From Actinacidiphila rubida (GTDB lineage: Bacteria > Actinomycetota > Actinomycetes > Streptomycetales > Streptomycetaceae): 64,000 nt of DNA. Both the position numbers and the translations under genes were made by a program. Each line of letters opens with the position of its first letter. The first letter of the stretch is position 1. The notes below the pieces were generated by a model that was not told where the DNA came from, did not search any database, and saw nothing but the letters and a program-made list of their open reading frames with translations. Location: the NCBI RefSeq assembly GCF_900110255.1, contig NZ_FODD01000002.1:310001-374000 (forward strand), written 5' to 3'. This document shows, piece by piece, positions 33,842 to 43,100 of the stretch.

Positions 33842-33868
33842 GGGTGCGGCCCCGTACGGGCCGCACCC
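33842..33868 (+). terminator. Strong hairpin terminator after the phospholipase gene
   Basis: Perfect 11-bp stem GGGTGCGGCCC / GGGCCGCACCC with a 5-base loop, 23 bases after the stop codon. No T run follows, as is usual in streptomycetes. Confidence 0.8.
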
Positions 33869-34108
33869 GCGCGGGTCGGCGCCTCGGTCGCCCGCGGCGG
33901 CGGGTCGGCGTGAGATCGCATACGTACCCGTCATCAGTGGCCGGACCTGCGTGAGCTGACACTGACCAGCGATTCCGCATGATCGCCGAACTCGGTTATC
34001 AGCAGCGCCCGTTGCCCTGACCTCTGACGTCCTTTCGGATTCACTTCGGCCGCGGCCCCGAATCCGGGTTCCGCGGCTCACCCCGGAAATCCGGACCGGG
34101 ATCTTCCC

Positions 34109-34138
34109 TTGACAGCGACGGGACCCGCCTCGTCTTAT
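34109..34138 (+). promoter_or_regulatory. Promoter of the cyclase operon
   Basis: Perfect TTGACA at 34109, then 18 bases, then TCTTAT at 34133. This predicts transcription starting near 34145 and a short leader of about 23 bases before the GTG at 34168. The rest of the 349-bp gap holds the phospholipase terminator and no open frame of note. Confidence 0.55.
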
Positions 34139-34167
34139 ATGGAGAACGCCTGATCCTGGGGGGCTCT

Positions 34168-35277
34168 GTGCAGCCGGGGAAGACACGGCACGACGAAGTA
34201 CTCGGATTCGCCTTCCAGCGGGAGTTCTCCGGGGGGATCGACATCGGTACGGGCAACCTCGAGAGCGACCTGGCCCGTCGGCTCGAGGGCGCGACGCCGT
34301 TCGTCCTCGCCGACGAGGACGTCTGGAGCGGGCCGGTCGGGGACGCCGTGACCAAGGCCGCGTCCGGCCTGTCCGACCACCAGGTACTCCGCGTTCGCGC
34401 CGGCGAGTCCGCGAAGACCCACGAGACCTGGCGGGCGACGCTCGAGTGGATGCATGCCGCCGGGGTGCGGCGGCGGGACGTCCTGGTCATCGTGGGCGGC
34501 GGCAGTCTCAGTGACATGGGGGGATTCTCCGCAGCCTCTTACATGCGCGGTATTCCCTACATCAACGTGCCGACCACCCTCCTCGGTCAAGCGGATGCCG
34601 CCGTCGGGGGGAAAGTGGCCATCAACTTACCCGGCGCCAAGAACGCCGTCGGAGCCTTTCACCATCCCCGGGCGGTGGTCGCCGATGCGGCAGTGCTGGC
34701 AACGCTCTCCCGGCGCGATCTTGCCGCCGGACTCGCCGAGTGTGTGAAAGTCGCCGCCGCCCAGCCGAGCGGCGATCTCTTCCGGTTTCTTTCGTCCCAT
34801 GCGGCCGACCTCCTCCGCCACGACATCCCGGCACTGGAACACGTCGTCCGTGCGGCCGTCACGGAAAAGCTGCGCCTGGTGGCACCGGACCCGTTCGAGG
34901 AGGACCTCGCCAGGGTCCTCAACTTCGGGCACACGGTGGGGCATGCGCTCGAAACCGCCGATGGCTACCTCAACTGGCGGCACGGGGAGGCCGTCGCCGT
35001 CGGCATGGCCACCGCATGCCGTGTCGCCAGGAGCCTGCACCTTACCGACACCGACGTCACGTCCGTCTTCCACGACCTGCTGTCCCTCCTCGGCCTCCCG
35101 CTCGCGGTGCCCGGCCGGCTCGTCCCCGGAGTGCTCAGCGCGCTCGACGGCATCCGCACCATTCGCGACGGCCGCCTCAACTACGTCGTCCCGCTGGCCG
35201 TCGGTCAGCTCACCGTCGTCGACGAGGTGGCCTCCGACGTCCTTGCGGCCGCCATGTCCCTGGGAGACGACGGATGA
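34168..35277 (+). CDS. Dehydroquinate-synthase-like sugar phosphate cyclase
   Basis: Protein of 369 residues, GTG with GGGGGG 6 bases upstream. It belongs to the DHQS/sedulose-cyclase superfamily: NAD loop 'IVGGGSLSDMGGFSAAS', 'VPTTLLGQADAAVGGKVAIN' with the catalytic Lys149, and zinc ligands Glu191 ('GLAECVK'), His255/His259 ('LNFGHTVGHALE') and His272 ('WRHGEAVAVGM'). These match DHQS better than the 2-deoxy-scyllo-inosose or 2-epi-5-epi-valiolone synthase signatures. It is not in a shikimate operon, though, and it is coupled to a sugar kinase by a 4-base overlap. I infer a specialised cyclase acting on the kinase product or on a DAHP-like sugar. An aminoDHQ synthase is another possibility, but the aminotransferase and DAHP-synthase partners are missing. 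Confidence 0.8.
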   Translation: MQPGKTRHDEVLGFAFQREFSGGIDIGTGNLESDLARRLEGATPFVLADEDVWSGPVGDAVTKAASGLSDHQVLRVRAGESAKTHETWRATLEWMHAAGVRRRDVLVIVGGGSLSDMGGFSAASYMRGIPYINVPTTLLGQADAAVGGKVAINLPGAKNAVGAFHHPRAVVADAAVLATLSRRDLAAGLAECVKVAAAQPSGDLFRFLSSHAADLLRHDIPALEHVVRAAVTEKLRLVAPDPFEEDLARVLNFGHTVGHALETADGYLNWRHGEAVAVGMATACRVARSLHLTDTDVTSVFHDLLSLLGLPLAVPGRLVPGVLSALDGIRTIRDGRLNYVVPLAVGQLTVVDEVASDVLAAAMSLGDDG

Positions 35278-36239
35278 ACGCGCGCATGCGCTTCGCCATC
35301 GACGGCGGAGGGACGACCACCCGGCTGGCGATCGCCGGTCCCTACGCGTCCACCGCCGAACCGGTGGTGCTCGGCTCCATGAACCCGGCATCGGTGCGAC
35401 GGGACGAGGCGGTCGCGCTCCTCCGGTCCGCGATCCATCAGGTGTCCGAGTACGCGCTGAAGAACGACGACGCCGCGGTCGACGGAGTGATCGCCAGCGC
35501 CGCCATCAGCCGCCACACCATCGGCTCTTGGGCCGCGCTGCTCGCCGAGGTCCTGAACGAGCACAGGGTGACCGGCGACGTGGTGCTCACCAACGACATC
35601 GACGGCCTCGCACTGGCGCCTCCGGTGGGCGGCTGCGGCGGTGTCCTCGTGGCCGGCACCGGCAGCGGGGCACTCGTGGTCACCGAGGACGGTCGTTCCC
35701 ACCGCATCGGCGGCTGGGAGTACCTCGCCTCCGACGAGGGAAGCGCCTTCTGGCTCGGCAGGAGGGCTCTCGCCGCCGCGGTGCGGGCGGCCGACGGCCG
35801 GGGCCAGCCGACCGCGATGGTCGCCCGCATCGAAGCCCGGATCGGCGGGTCTCTCGGCGACGTCACCCGGCAGGTCGCGGAACTTCCCCACCCGCGCCAG
35901 GTGGTGGCGGACCTCGCGCGCTGCGTCACCGCCGCCTGGCTGGAGGACCGGGACGCCGTCGCAACGGAGCTGGTGCACGCGGCGCTTGACGAACTCGTTC
36001 TGCTCACCACCGTCGGCGCCCGGCGGGCCGGTGGTGCGCAGCGGACCTGGGCGCTCACCGGAGGACTCGTCATCGAGTGCGACGCGTTCGCTCACGCCTT
36101 GACGAACCGCCTCGAGACGACCGCTCCCGAGACCGACGTCCACGTCGTCGCGGAACCCGTCTGCGCCCTCCTCGACAGCCCCACGACCACCGGTCACTGG
36201 CCCGGACTGGTGCGCCGGATCGTGACGGCACGGACGTGA
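35274..36239 (+). CDS. BadF/NAG-kinase-type sugar kinase
   Basis: Protein of 321 residues, with an ATG that overlaps the cyclase stop (ATGA) and GGGAG upstream. It has the ASKHA kinase fold: phosphate-1 loop 'FAIDGGGTTTRLAI', a phosphate-2 region 'VLVAGTGSGALV', then 'GGWEYLASDEGSAFWLGRRA' typical of N-acetylglucosamine/glucosamine kinases of the BadF/BadG family, and an adenosine loop 'WALTGGLV'. Most such proteins phosphorylate an amino sugar or hexose at C6. Next to a sugar-phosphate cyclase, the simplest role is making its substrate. The kinase overlaps the next gene as well, so the four genes act as one unit. Confidence 0.8.
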   Translation: MNARMRFAIDGGGTTTRLAIAGPYASTAEPVVLGSMNPASVRRDEAVALLRSAIHQVSEYALKNDDAAVDGVIASAAISRHTIGSWAALLAEVLNEHRVTGDVVLTNDIDGLALAPPVGGCGGVLVAGTGSGALVVTEDGRSHRIGGWEYLASDEGSAFWLGRRALAAAVRAADGRGQPTAMVARIEARIGGSLGDVTRQVAELPHPRQVVADLARCVTAAWLEDRDAVATELVHAALDELVLLTTVGARRAGGAQRTWALTGGLVIECDAFAHALTNRLETTAPETDVHVVAEPVCALLDSPTTTGHWPGLVRRIVTART

Positions 36240-37171
36240 TGCTCGCCGTCGGCATGGCGGTCTACTCCGACCTCGACTGGCGTTCCGCCGTGGACCGGGC
36301 CGCGGCCGAGGGCTACCGTGCGCTGGACCTCCAACTGGACAGCGACAGTCTGCTGACGCAGTCGATGCAGCGCGACGGCACGGCTGTCCTCGCCCGCCAC
36401 CTCGCACACCGCGGCTTGACCGTGGCCTGCGTCTCCAACGTTCGTGACACCGAACTGCTGCTGGGACCCCACACAGCACACACCGACGCGCTCTGCCCCG
36501 GCGACGCGCCGCGCAAGGAGGCGCACGCCCGAGCCTGGGCCCACCGGGTCCTCACATGGGCCCAGGAGCTTTCCGCTCCTCTGGTCAGGATGTACTTCGG
36601 CTGCCCCGATCACCTGCTGATGTTCCCCTGGCACGGCTACCCCGCGGACTGGCCGGACAACGTCCGCATCTTCGCCTCGAAGGTGGCCGGCATCGCCGCG
36701 GATGCCGAGTCGCGAGGCCTGCGGCTGTGTGTGGAGACCCACCCGCGGCAGGCGCTCTTCCGGGTGGCCGCGATCGACCAGGCCCGAGCTCGATTCGCCC
36801 GCGACGGCCTGGGGCTGGGCCTGTGCTTCGACCCCGCCAACATCGAGGCCGGGAACCTCGACGCCCACGGTTACCTCGGCGCGCTCTCCCCGGCGCCGGA
36901 GGTCGTTCATCTCAAGGACGTCGAGATCTGGCGGGCCTCCACGCCGCCGCCCGGCCCGGGCTGGCGCAGCTACGGCCCGGGGGCGATGTGCCGCTTCCGC
37001 GATTTCGGCCGTGGTCAACTGGATTGGGACCGGCTCGGTCGCGGCCTGACGGCGGCCGGTTTCACCGGCACCCTCGTCGCCGAGTTCGAGGACGCCACCG
37101 CGCCCCGTGCCGTGAGCATCCTCCGCGCAACCGCGGCGATCCGGGACTGGATCCGGGCCAACGGATGGTGA
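36239..37171 (+). CDS. Xylose-isomerase-like TIM barrel (sugar/inosose isomerase type)
   Basis: Protein of 310 residues, with an ATG overlapping the kinase stop (TGATG). It is an AP-endonuclease-2/xylose-isomerase-like barrel with a complete set of metal ligands: Glu in 'RLCVETHPRQ', Asp in 'LGLCFDPANIE', His in 'VVHLKDVEIW' and Glu in 'LVAEFEDATAP'. The family includes IolE (inosose dehydratase), IolI (inosose isomerase), hydroxypyruvate isomerase and sugar epimerases. Following a cyclase that makes keto-cyclitols, an inosose-type isomerase or dehydratase is the attractive guess. Substrate is not readable from sequence. Confidence 0.8.
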   Translation: MLAVGMAVYSDLDWRSAVDRAAAEGYRALDLQLDSDSLLTQSMQRDGTAVLARHLAHRGLTVACVSNVRDTELLLGPHTAHTDALCPGDAPRKEAHARAWAHRVLTWAQELSAPLVRMYFGCPDHLLMFPWHGYPADWPDNVRIFASKVAGIAADAESRGLRLCVETHPRQALFRVAAIDQARARFARDGLGLGLCFDPANIEAGNLDAHGYLGALSPAPEVVHLKDVEIWRASTPPPGPGWRSYGPGAMCRFRDFGRGQLDWDRLGRGLTAAGFTGTLVAEFEDATAPRAVSILRATAAIRDWIRANGW

Positions 37172-37938
37172 CGGTCGGACTGCGCTACCTCAATGTCGGA
37201 AGCCGCAGCCCGGTGTACTTAAGGGAGTTGGCCATCGCCGCCGAGGAGGCCGGCCTGGACTCGCTGTGGGTGTCCGACCACATCGGGCCGACTCCCGACG
37301 TCCCCGCGCCGCTGGCAGCGGACCCGAGGAGACCCGCGGTGCGCGTGGCGGACCCGATCTTCGCCGACCCCTTGGTCTGTCTCGGCTACCTCGCCGCCGT
37401 GACCGAGCGCATCGCGCTGGGTACCGCCGTGCTCATCCTGCCGCTGCGGCATCCTCGCGTCATCGCCATGCACGTCGCGAGCCTGCGGCAACTCTCCGGC
37501 GGGCGCGTTCTGCTGGGCGTCGGCTGCGGCTGGCTGGAGCCCGAGTTCCGCGCGCTGGGCGTGGACTTCGCGGCCAGGGGGCGCCTCACGGACCGGTGTC
37601 TGGACATGCTCCGGGCTGATCCGACAGTCGCCGGCGTCCCGCTGGTCGTCGGGGGCGAGAGCACGGCCGCGGTACGGCGCGCGCTCCGCTCGGGCGACTC
37701 CTTCTTTCCCACCGGGACAGGCCGGTTCGCCCTCGTGCGAGCCGTGCGCGAAGCCCGTGCCGGGATGCACGTCACCCTGGGGGTACGGGCCGACGGTCTG
37801 GACGCGGCTGATGCCATGGCGGTTGCCGACCGGGTCGTCCTCCCGGTTCGCCACGACCAGGGCCCGACCGGGCCGCTCGCCGTCCGCGTCCCGGAGGATG
37901 TCGCCGTCGCCGTCTCCCGACTGCGAAACTCCGGCTGA
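37168..37938 (+). CDS. LLM-class flavin-dependent oxidoreductase
   Basis: Protein of 256 residues, with a GTG overlapping the preceding stop. It has the luciferase-like barrel with 'AAEEAGLDSLWVSDHIGP', 'LGTAVLILPLRHPRVIAMH' and 'LSGGRVLLGVGCGWLEPEF', motifs of F420- or FMN-dependent members. It is shorter than the usual 290-340 residues: the region after 'RGRLTDRCLDML' is trimmed, which may reflect a compact subfamily. In an operon with cyclase, kinase and TIM barrel, it could oxidise or reduce the cyclitol. Last gene of the coupled run. Confidence 0.8.
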   Translation: MTVGLRYLNVGSRSPVYLRELAIAAEEAGLDSLWVSDHIGPTPDVPAPLAADPRRPAVRVADPIFADPLVCLGYLAAVTERIALGTAVLILPLRHPRVIAMHVASLRQLSGGRVLLGVGCGWLEPEFRALGVDFAARGRLTDRCLDMLRADPTVAGVPLVVGGESTAAVRRALRSGDSFFPTGTGRFALVRAVREARAGMHVTLGVRADGLDAADAMAVADRVVLPVRHDQGPTGPLAVRVPEDVAVAVSRLRNSG

Positions 37939-37968
37939 GCCGCCGATGCCCCGTCACGTGCGGGCCGG

Positions 37969-39159
37969 TCAGCTGAGAGCCCGCTGCGATTCGCTCAACA
38001 CCAGTTCCCTCGCCCGGGCGAGGGTGAACGCGCACGCAGGCGTGAACCGGTGGGTCAGCAGGGCGTCAGTGACCTCGTAGCCGAACAGGTCCCATACATG
38101 AATGTTGTGGATCTCCCAGTTGCCGACCAGGCGCGACAACTGGCTCTCCGCGAAGGACTCGTCCTTGACTTCCGCGAGACCCCCGATGATGAGCTGGCCG
38201 TTTATCGCGTCGAAACCGAACCCCAGCAGCCGCAGCCGCAGCTCGTCGACGGCCATCTTGTCGACCACATAGCGCATTTCCGGCTCGGCGAGAAACCAGC
38301 GAGGGTCCACGCGCAGGCTGGAGTGCTCCACCGACGCGCCGCCGTACAGTTCTTCGTAGACCTCCCGCAGGAAATTGTGGGTCAGTGAGACCGGCGTCGC
38401 GTCCGACAGGTCCAGTGTCTGGCATCCGAACATCGGCACCACGCCGAGTCCTCCGCCGTAGGTCGAGACCGCGCGCGACCGCTCCTGGATGATCACCTTG
38501 TGGACGCCGTTCTGCTGGAAGACCAGTGCGACCACCATGCCGATGGAATGAGCGCCCATCCCGCACTCGGCGGCTTCGGCCGCCGAGGAGAGGTGCCGGT
38601 CGCGGATCGGAGTGCCGCGCTGCGGCTTCTCGACCGCTGCGTACGTCTCGTCCTCCAGCGCTCCGCACACCGTCACGTACTGGAAGTAGTCGGAGATGGA
38701 CACGGTGATCCGGGGCCCCGACGGCGTCGTCACCACCCGCGTGGCGCACGCATGAAGGTCGTTCCACACCGTGGGACTGTCGATCTCCGCCGGATCGGAG
38801 AGACGGCTTGCCACAATGCGCCGATTGAACACCACGTCGGAATGCTGATGGGGGATCTCCTGCGCGAGCAGACCATCCTCGTCCTGATCCACCAGGTTCC
38901 ACTCGGGCAGGTTCAGGAAGGGGATGAACACCGCCTGCGCACCGCTGCGAACCCGGAACAGGTCATTGACCCGGTTCCTTCTCCGATAGTAGTCAACGAC
39001 CCACTCCGCCGCGAAGTTCGGCTTGCGGCGTCGGGACTGGAGGGAGTCCCGGCGCCTCCGCCAGGCCTGCTGGATCCGTGCCTTGACCGGACGGGACGAG
39101 AGGCCCAGCACGAACGCGATCCCAGCGGACAGAAGGTTGGCGAACACGTCCCTGAACAT
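37969..39159 (-). CDS. Membrane-anchored protein with a NUDIX-like box
   Basis: Protein of 396 residues from the ATG at 39159, which has GGAGGGGAG upstream. Residues 5-22 ('VFANLLSAGIAFVLGLSS') form a membrane segment followed by a basic stretch. The rest is a soluble domain rich in beta strands, with a C-terminal region containing 'FLREVYEELYGG', which fits the core of the NUDIX box (Arg-Glu-x-x-Glu-Glu-x-x-Gly). A preceding Gly/Glu of the full box is not obvious. The plan of membrane anchor, beta domain and NUDIX resembles the SMODS-associated NUDIX (Sa_NUDIX) proteins described from conflict systems, though no cyclase of the SMODS type is near. It lies between the LLM gene and the SDR gene, on the opposite strand, so it may be an independent insertion. 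Confidence 0.65.
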   Translation of the reverse strand: MFRDVFANLLSAGIAFVLGLSSRPVKARIQQAWRRRRDSLQSRRRKPNFAAEWVVDYYRRRNRVNDLFRVRSGAQAVFIPFLNLPEWNLVDQDEDGLLAQEIPHQHSDVVFNRRIVASRLSDPAEIDSPTVWNDLHACATRVVTTPSGPRITVSISDYFQYVTVCGALEDETYAAVEKPQRGTPIRDRHLSSAAEAAECGMGAHSIGMVVALVFQQNGVHKVIIQERSRAVSTYGGGLGVVPMFGCQTLDLSDATPVSLTHNFLREVYEELYGGASVEHSSLRVDPRWFLAEPEMRYVVDKMAVDELRLRLLGFGFDAINGQLIIGGLAEVKDESFAESQLSRLVGNWEIHNIHVWDLFGYEVTDALLTHRFTPACAFTLARARELVLSESQRALS

Positions 39160-39232
39160 GCGGCTCCCCTCCGCTGGCCGGCGGCTCGATGCGACAGCCA
39201 CCACGGCGCCAGATGCCCGGTAGGCTCCGATT

Positions 39233-40036
39233 ATGGGGGCTACCGACACGGAATTCACCGGACACGCAGCAAACGGCGGGAATGTCCTGGTGGTCGGCGG
39301 CACCCGCGGGATCGGCCTGGCGATCGCCCGTCGGCTGAGCACCGCAGGGCACCGGGTGGCCGCGTGGTCACGCGCCGGGTCCCCCGACGGCGACTCCCCC
39401 ACCACAGCTGTCCGCCAGGGCCGGTTGGCCGCGCCCGCGGATCATGCTGCCTCCGCCGCGCCCGCTCCCGGCTGCGGCGGGATACTGCCGATCGACTTCC
39501 GGGCCGTGGACGTCCGGCGGCCGGAGCGGGTCCGCGCCGAACTCCTGCGGGCGGCGGCTGTCGGCACGCGCCCGGACATCCTCGTCTACTGTGCCGCGAT
39601 CGTGGGTCGCGGCATCACCGGCGAGGTGACGGACGAGGTGTGGCGGGACGTGTTCGAGGTCAACGCCACCGGGGCACGCACCCTGCTCGACCAGTACGTC
39701 AGGGCGTTCGGCGCTCACCCCGCGCGCGTCATCGGCCTGTCCTCCGAGGCGGCCCGCCATCCCCACGCGGGCCGCTCCGCCTACGCGGCGTCCAAGGCGG
39801 CGCTGGAGGCTTTCCTCGGGGCGTATCGCGAGGAGGCGCGCGACCATGCCACCACCGTGACCGTGCTGCGCCTCGGCAAGGTGAACACCACGCTGTCCCG
39901 CCGCTCACCCGAGGCCAACTCCGGTGCTCTGCAGCCCGCGGACGTCGCCGACCTCGTCGCCGCGCTGCTCGCCCTCCCCCCTCATGCCGAGGTCCGCCTG
40001 CTGGAATGTTCGTCGGTCCACTCCGCGTACGGCTGA
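39233..40036 (+). CDS. SDR-family oxidoreductase
   Basis: Protein of 267 residues. The Rossmann motif is 'VVGGTRGIGLAIAR', the catalytic segment is 'GLSSEAARHPHAGRSAYAAS' followed by Lys-Ala-Ala, giving Ser, Tyr and Lys in place, and 'RLGKVNT' follows. There is a loop of about 35 residues rich in Ala/Pro after strand 3, longer than usual. It is divergent to the NUDIX-box gene with 73 bases between starts. It may complete the cyclase pathway as an alcohol dehydrogenase, but it is not in the coupled operon. Confidence 0.85.
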   Translation: MGATDTEFTGHAANGGNVLVVGGTRGIGLAIARRLSTAGHRVAAWSRAGSPDGDSPTTAVRQGRLAAPADHAASAAPAPGCGGILPIDFRAVDVRRPERVRAELLRAAAVGTRPDILVYCAAIVGRGITGEVTDEVWRDVFEVNATGARTLLDQYVRAFGAHPARVIGLSSEAARHPHAGRSAYAASKAALEAFLGAYREEARDHATTVTVLRLGKVNTTLSRRSPEANSGALQPADVADLVAALLALPPHAEVRLLECSSVHSAYG

Positions 40037-40137
40037 CCGCTGAGGCCCGTCGCGGTCGACCCGGCACGCCGCGGCCACGTCCGGCGACCGCCGCCACCGT
40101 CAAGTCCCCGCACGACGAGGTGTGTTCCGCGCGAGCG

Positions 40138-40179
40138 GCGTGCGGCCGGGGCTCCCCCGCGGGAGTCCCGGCCGCACGC
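40138..40179. terminator. Long bidirectional hairpin between SDR and GH3 genes
   Basis: Perfect 13-bp arms GCGTGCGGCCGGG / CCCGGCCGCACGC enclose a second small stem CTCCC/GGGAG. It lies between convergent genes, 11 bases from the GH3 stop. Confidence 0.8.
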
Positions 40180-40189
40180 GCCAGTCGGG

Positions 40190-43100
40190 CTAGCCGATCA
40201 CGGCGTCGAAGAGGTGCAGCCCGGGGAGGTTGGGCAGGGCGAGGTAGGCGACCTGTTTCCCGGCGGTGAGGGGAACACTGGTCGCGTACAGGCTGACCTT
40301 GTGGGGGCCGCTGCCGTTGGGCGGCTGGTTCCAGTTCGCGGCGGTGGCCACCAACGTGTCACCGCTCGACGGCGAGTTGGCCCACCAGTCCGCGAGGTCG
40401 ACGGTCGCGGTCGACGTGGTGCCGTCGGTGTAGGTGACCGTGACGTCGCCGCTCTGGTTTCCCGGGCCGCCGGCGCCGAGCAGGCTGAGCTTCGTCCCGC
40501 TGCCGGACAGGGTGATCACCTGTCCCTGCGTGGCGATGTTGTCCGGCGTGCCGGGCGGCACGCCGGGCCAGGTGAACGTCGTCGGCCCCGCGGTGACCGG
40601 CTGTCCCGGCTCGATGCCGACGGCCGCGAGCTGCTGGGCCGAGAAGCTGTAGCCGGAGCCGTCGAAGTTCGCCGACGCCGGGTCCGAGTCGTCGCTGATT
40701 CCGGCGTTGTCGAACGCGGCGGCCCAGCCGGTGTAGGGGGTCGTGACGGTCCTGACGGCCTGGGTGACCGTGCCGTGTCCCACCTTCTCCTCGTCGAAGG
40801 CGGCGTCCAGGGTGAGGTGGCCGGAACCGGGCCTGGCGGTCGCCGGCGGGGTCACCGTGAAGGTGAGGTCGGTGGTGGAGTGCCGGGCGGCCCGGTCCAG
40901 CCGGACCGTCGCGGGGCTCACCGTCCAGCCGGCAGGGACACCGGGCGTCACGGTGACGTTCCGCACGGGCACGTCCGCGTCGTTGACGAACGTGCCGGAG
41001 ATCGTGAGGGCGTGGGCCGGCACGATGGACGGTGCCTGCAGCGTGACGCCCTGCGAGCCGTAGGAGCGGACGACCTGGACCGAGGCGCGGGCCGGCAGGT
41101 TCTGCGAGGAGTCGCCGACCAGGAGGCCGTAACCACCGTCGGCCACCTGCCAGTTCTGCGTGGTCTCGTTCCAGGTGCGGAAGTCCGAGGCCGGCACGTC
41201 GAAGGTGACGCGCCGGGTCTGGCCCGGCGCGAGGCTCACCTTCTGGAACTCCTTGAGCTGCGTGGGCGGTTCACCGGTCGTCGCGGGGTCGCGCACGTAC
41301 AGCTGGACGACGTCCGAGCCGGCCCGCGAACCGGTGTCGGTGACGTCCACGGTGGCGCGGACGGTGCCGAGCGACGTGGTGGTGGGAGCGGACACCTTGA
41401 GGCCGCTGTAGCGGAACGAGGTGTAGGACAGCCCGTATCCGAAGGCGAAGAGCGGATCGATGTTCTTCGCGTCGTACCAGCGGTACCCGACGTTGAGGCC
41501 TTCGGAGTACTGCACCTTCCCGCCGGTGCCGGGCCACTGCGCGGCGGTGGCGGCGGGCACGTCCTTCAGGCTCTTCGGGAACGTCACCGGGAGCTTGCCC
41601 GACGGGTTCACGTCGCCGAACAGCAGTGAGGCGATGGCGTCACCGTCCTCCTGGCCGGGGTACCAGGCCTCGAAGACGCCCTTCACGGCGTCCAGCCACG
41701 GCATGGTGACCGCGGAGCCGGTGTTCAGCACGACCACCGTGTTCGGGTTGGCGGCGGCGACGGCCTGGATCAGCGCGTTCTCCTGTGCCGGCAGGTCGAT
41801 GTCCTGCTGGTCGCTGCCCTCGCCCTCGAAGTCGCTGGCGAAGACCACGGCGACGTCCGAGGACCTGGCGAGGTCGACCGCCTGCTGGATCGGGGTGCTC
41901 GGGCCGCCGGGCGGCTGCCACCCCAGGTCGAGGAGCGAACCGCCGCCGTCCTGGTAGTAGTCCACCTCGATGCTGACCGGCGTGCCCGCGGTGAGGGTGA
42001 CGGTGCCGGTCTCGGTGGTGCCGCCCTGGTCCCGCCAGTTGTCGATGATCTGGTGCCCGTCGATCGACAGCCGGCTGCCGTCGTCGCTGGTCACCGAGAA
42101 GGTGTAGGTGCCGGTCGTCGGCGGGGTGAGGGTGCCGGTGTACCGCGCGGACCACTGGCTCGCCGGGACCGAGGGCGCCGGGGGGCTGCCGTTCCAGTCG
42201 TAGTCCAGCAGGTCGGTGTTCCGGGTGGTGAGCGGGTCGCCGGACAGGGTCATGCCCTTGTAGTAGGTGCCGGTCAGGCCGGCGCCGGTGCCCGAACTGG
42301 GCTTGAGGACCGAGGCGGGCAGCGTCGGCAGGGCGCCGTCGGGGCTGTCGCCCGCCGCGTACTGCACGACGGTGTTCTTCCCGGCGCTCGCGGCGATGCC
42401 CTGGTACGGGGTGACGACGGAGTCGGCGGCCACGGCGGCCGAGCCGCCGCCCGAGGTGAGGGCAGCGTTGCCGGCGTCCCTGCCGATCACGGCGATCGAC
42501 GACTTCTTGTCACGCGCCAGCGGGAGCATGCCGCCGTCGTTCTTCAGCAGCACCGTGCCGTCCTCGGCGACCTTCCTGGCGACGGCGGCGTGCCCGGGCG
42601 TGGTGACCACCGCGTCGGGCGTGCCCGTGGGGGGCGCGGTGAACAGGTGGTACTGGAACATCGCGGTGAGGATGGGCCGCACCAGGTCGTCGATGGTCGA
42701 CAGGGACACCTGCCCGCTCGCCACGGCCTGCTGCAGCGGCGCGCCGTAGTAGGAGCCGCTGGGCATCTCCATGTTCATCCGGGCGTCCGCCGAGGCCACG
42801 GTGGAGTGGGTGGCGCCCCAGTCCGAGGTGACGAAGCCCTGGTAGCCCCACTGGTCGCGGAGGACCTGCTTCATGATGTACGGGTCCTGACAGGCCGGCT
42901 GGCCGTTGATGAAGCTGTAGGAGCACATCAGCGAGGCGGGATGGGCCTGCTTGACGACCGCCTCGAACTGCGAGAGGTAGATCTCCTGTTCGACGCGCTG
43001 GTCGATGATCGCGTCGTCGTCGGAGTTGTTGCGGTTGGCTTCCTGGTTGTAGACCGCCCAGTGTTTGAGCTGGGCCATCTCACCGGTGCCCTGGATGCCG

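Noticed and set aside
30681..33980. 1099-codon minus-strand frame across the Asp23 operon and phospholipase
   Set aside because: It spans several real plus-strand genes and intergenic DNA and shows no protein-like segments.
34168..35277. Housekeeping aroB
   Set aside because: The gene is coupled to a sugar kinase and TIM barrel, not to aroC, aroK or aroQ. The call is not absolute; a second aroB elsewhere in the genome should be checked.
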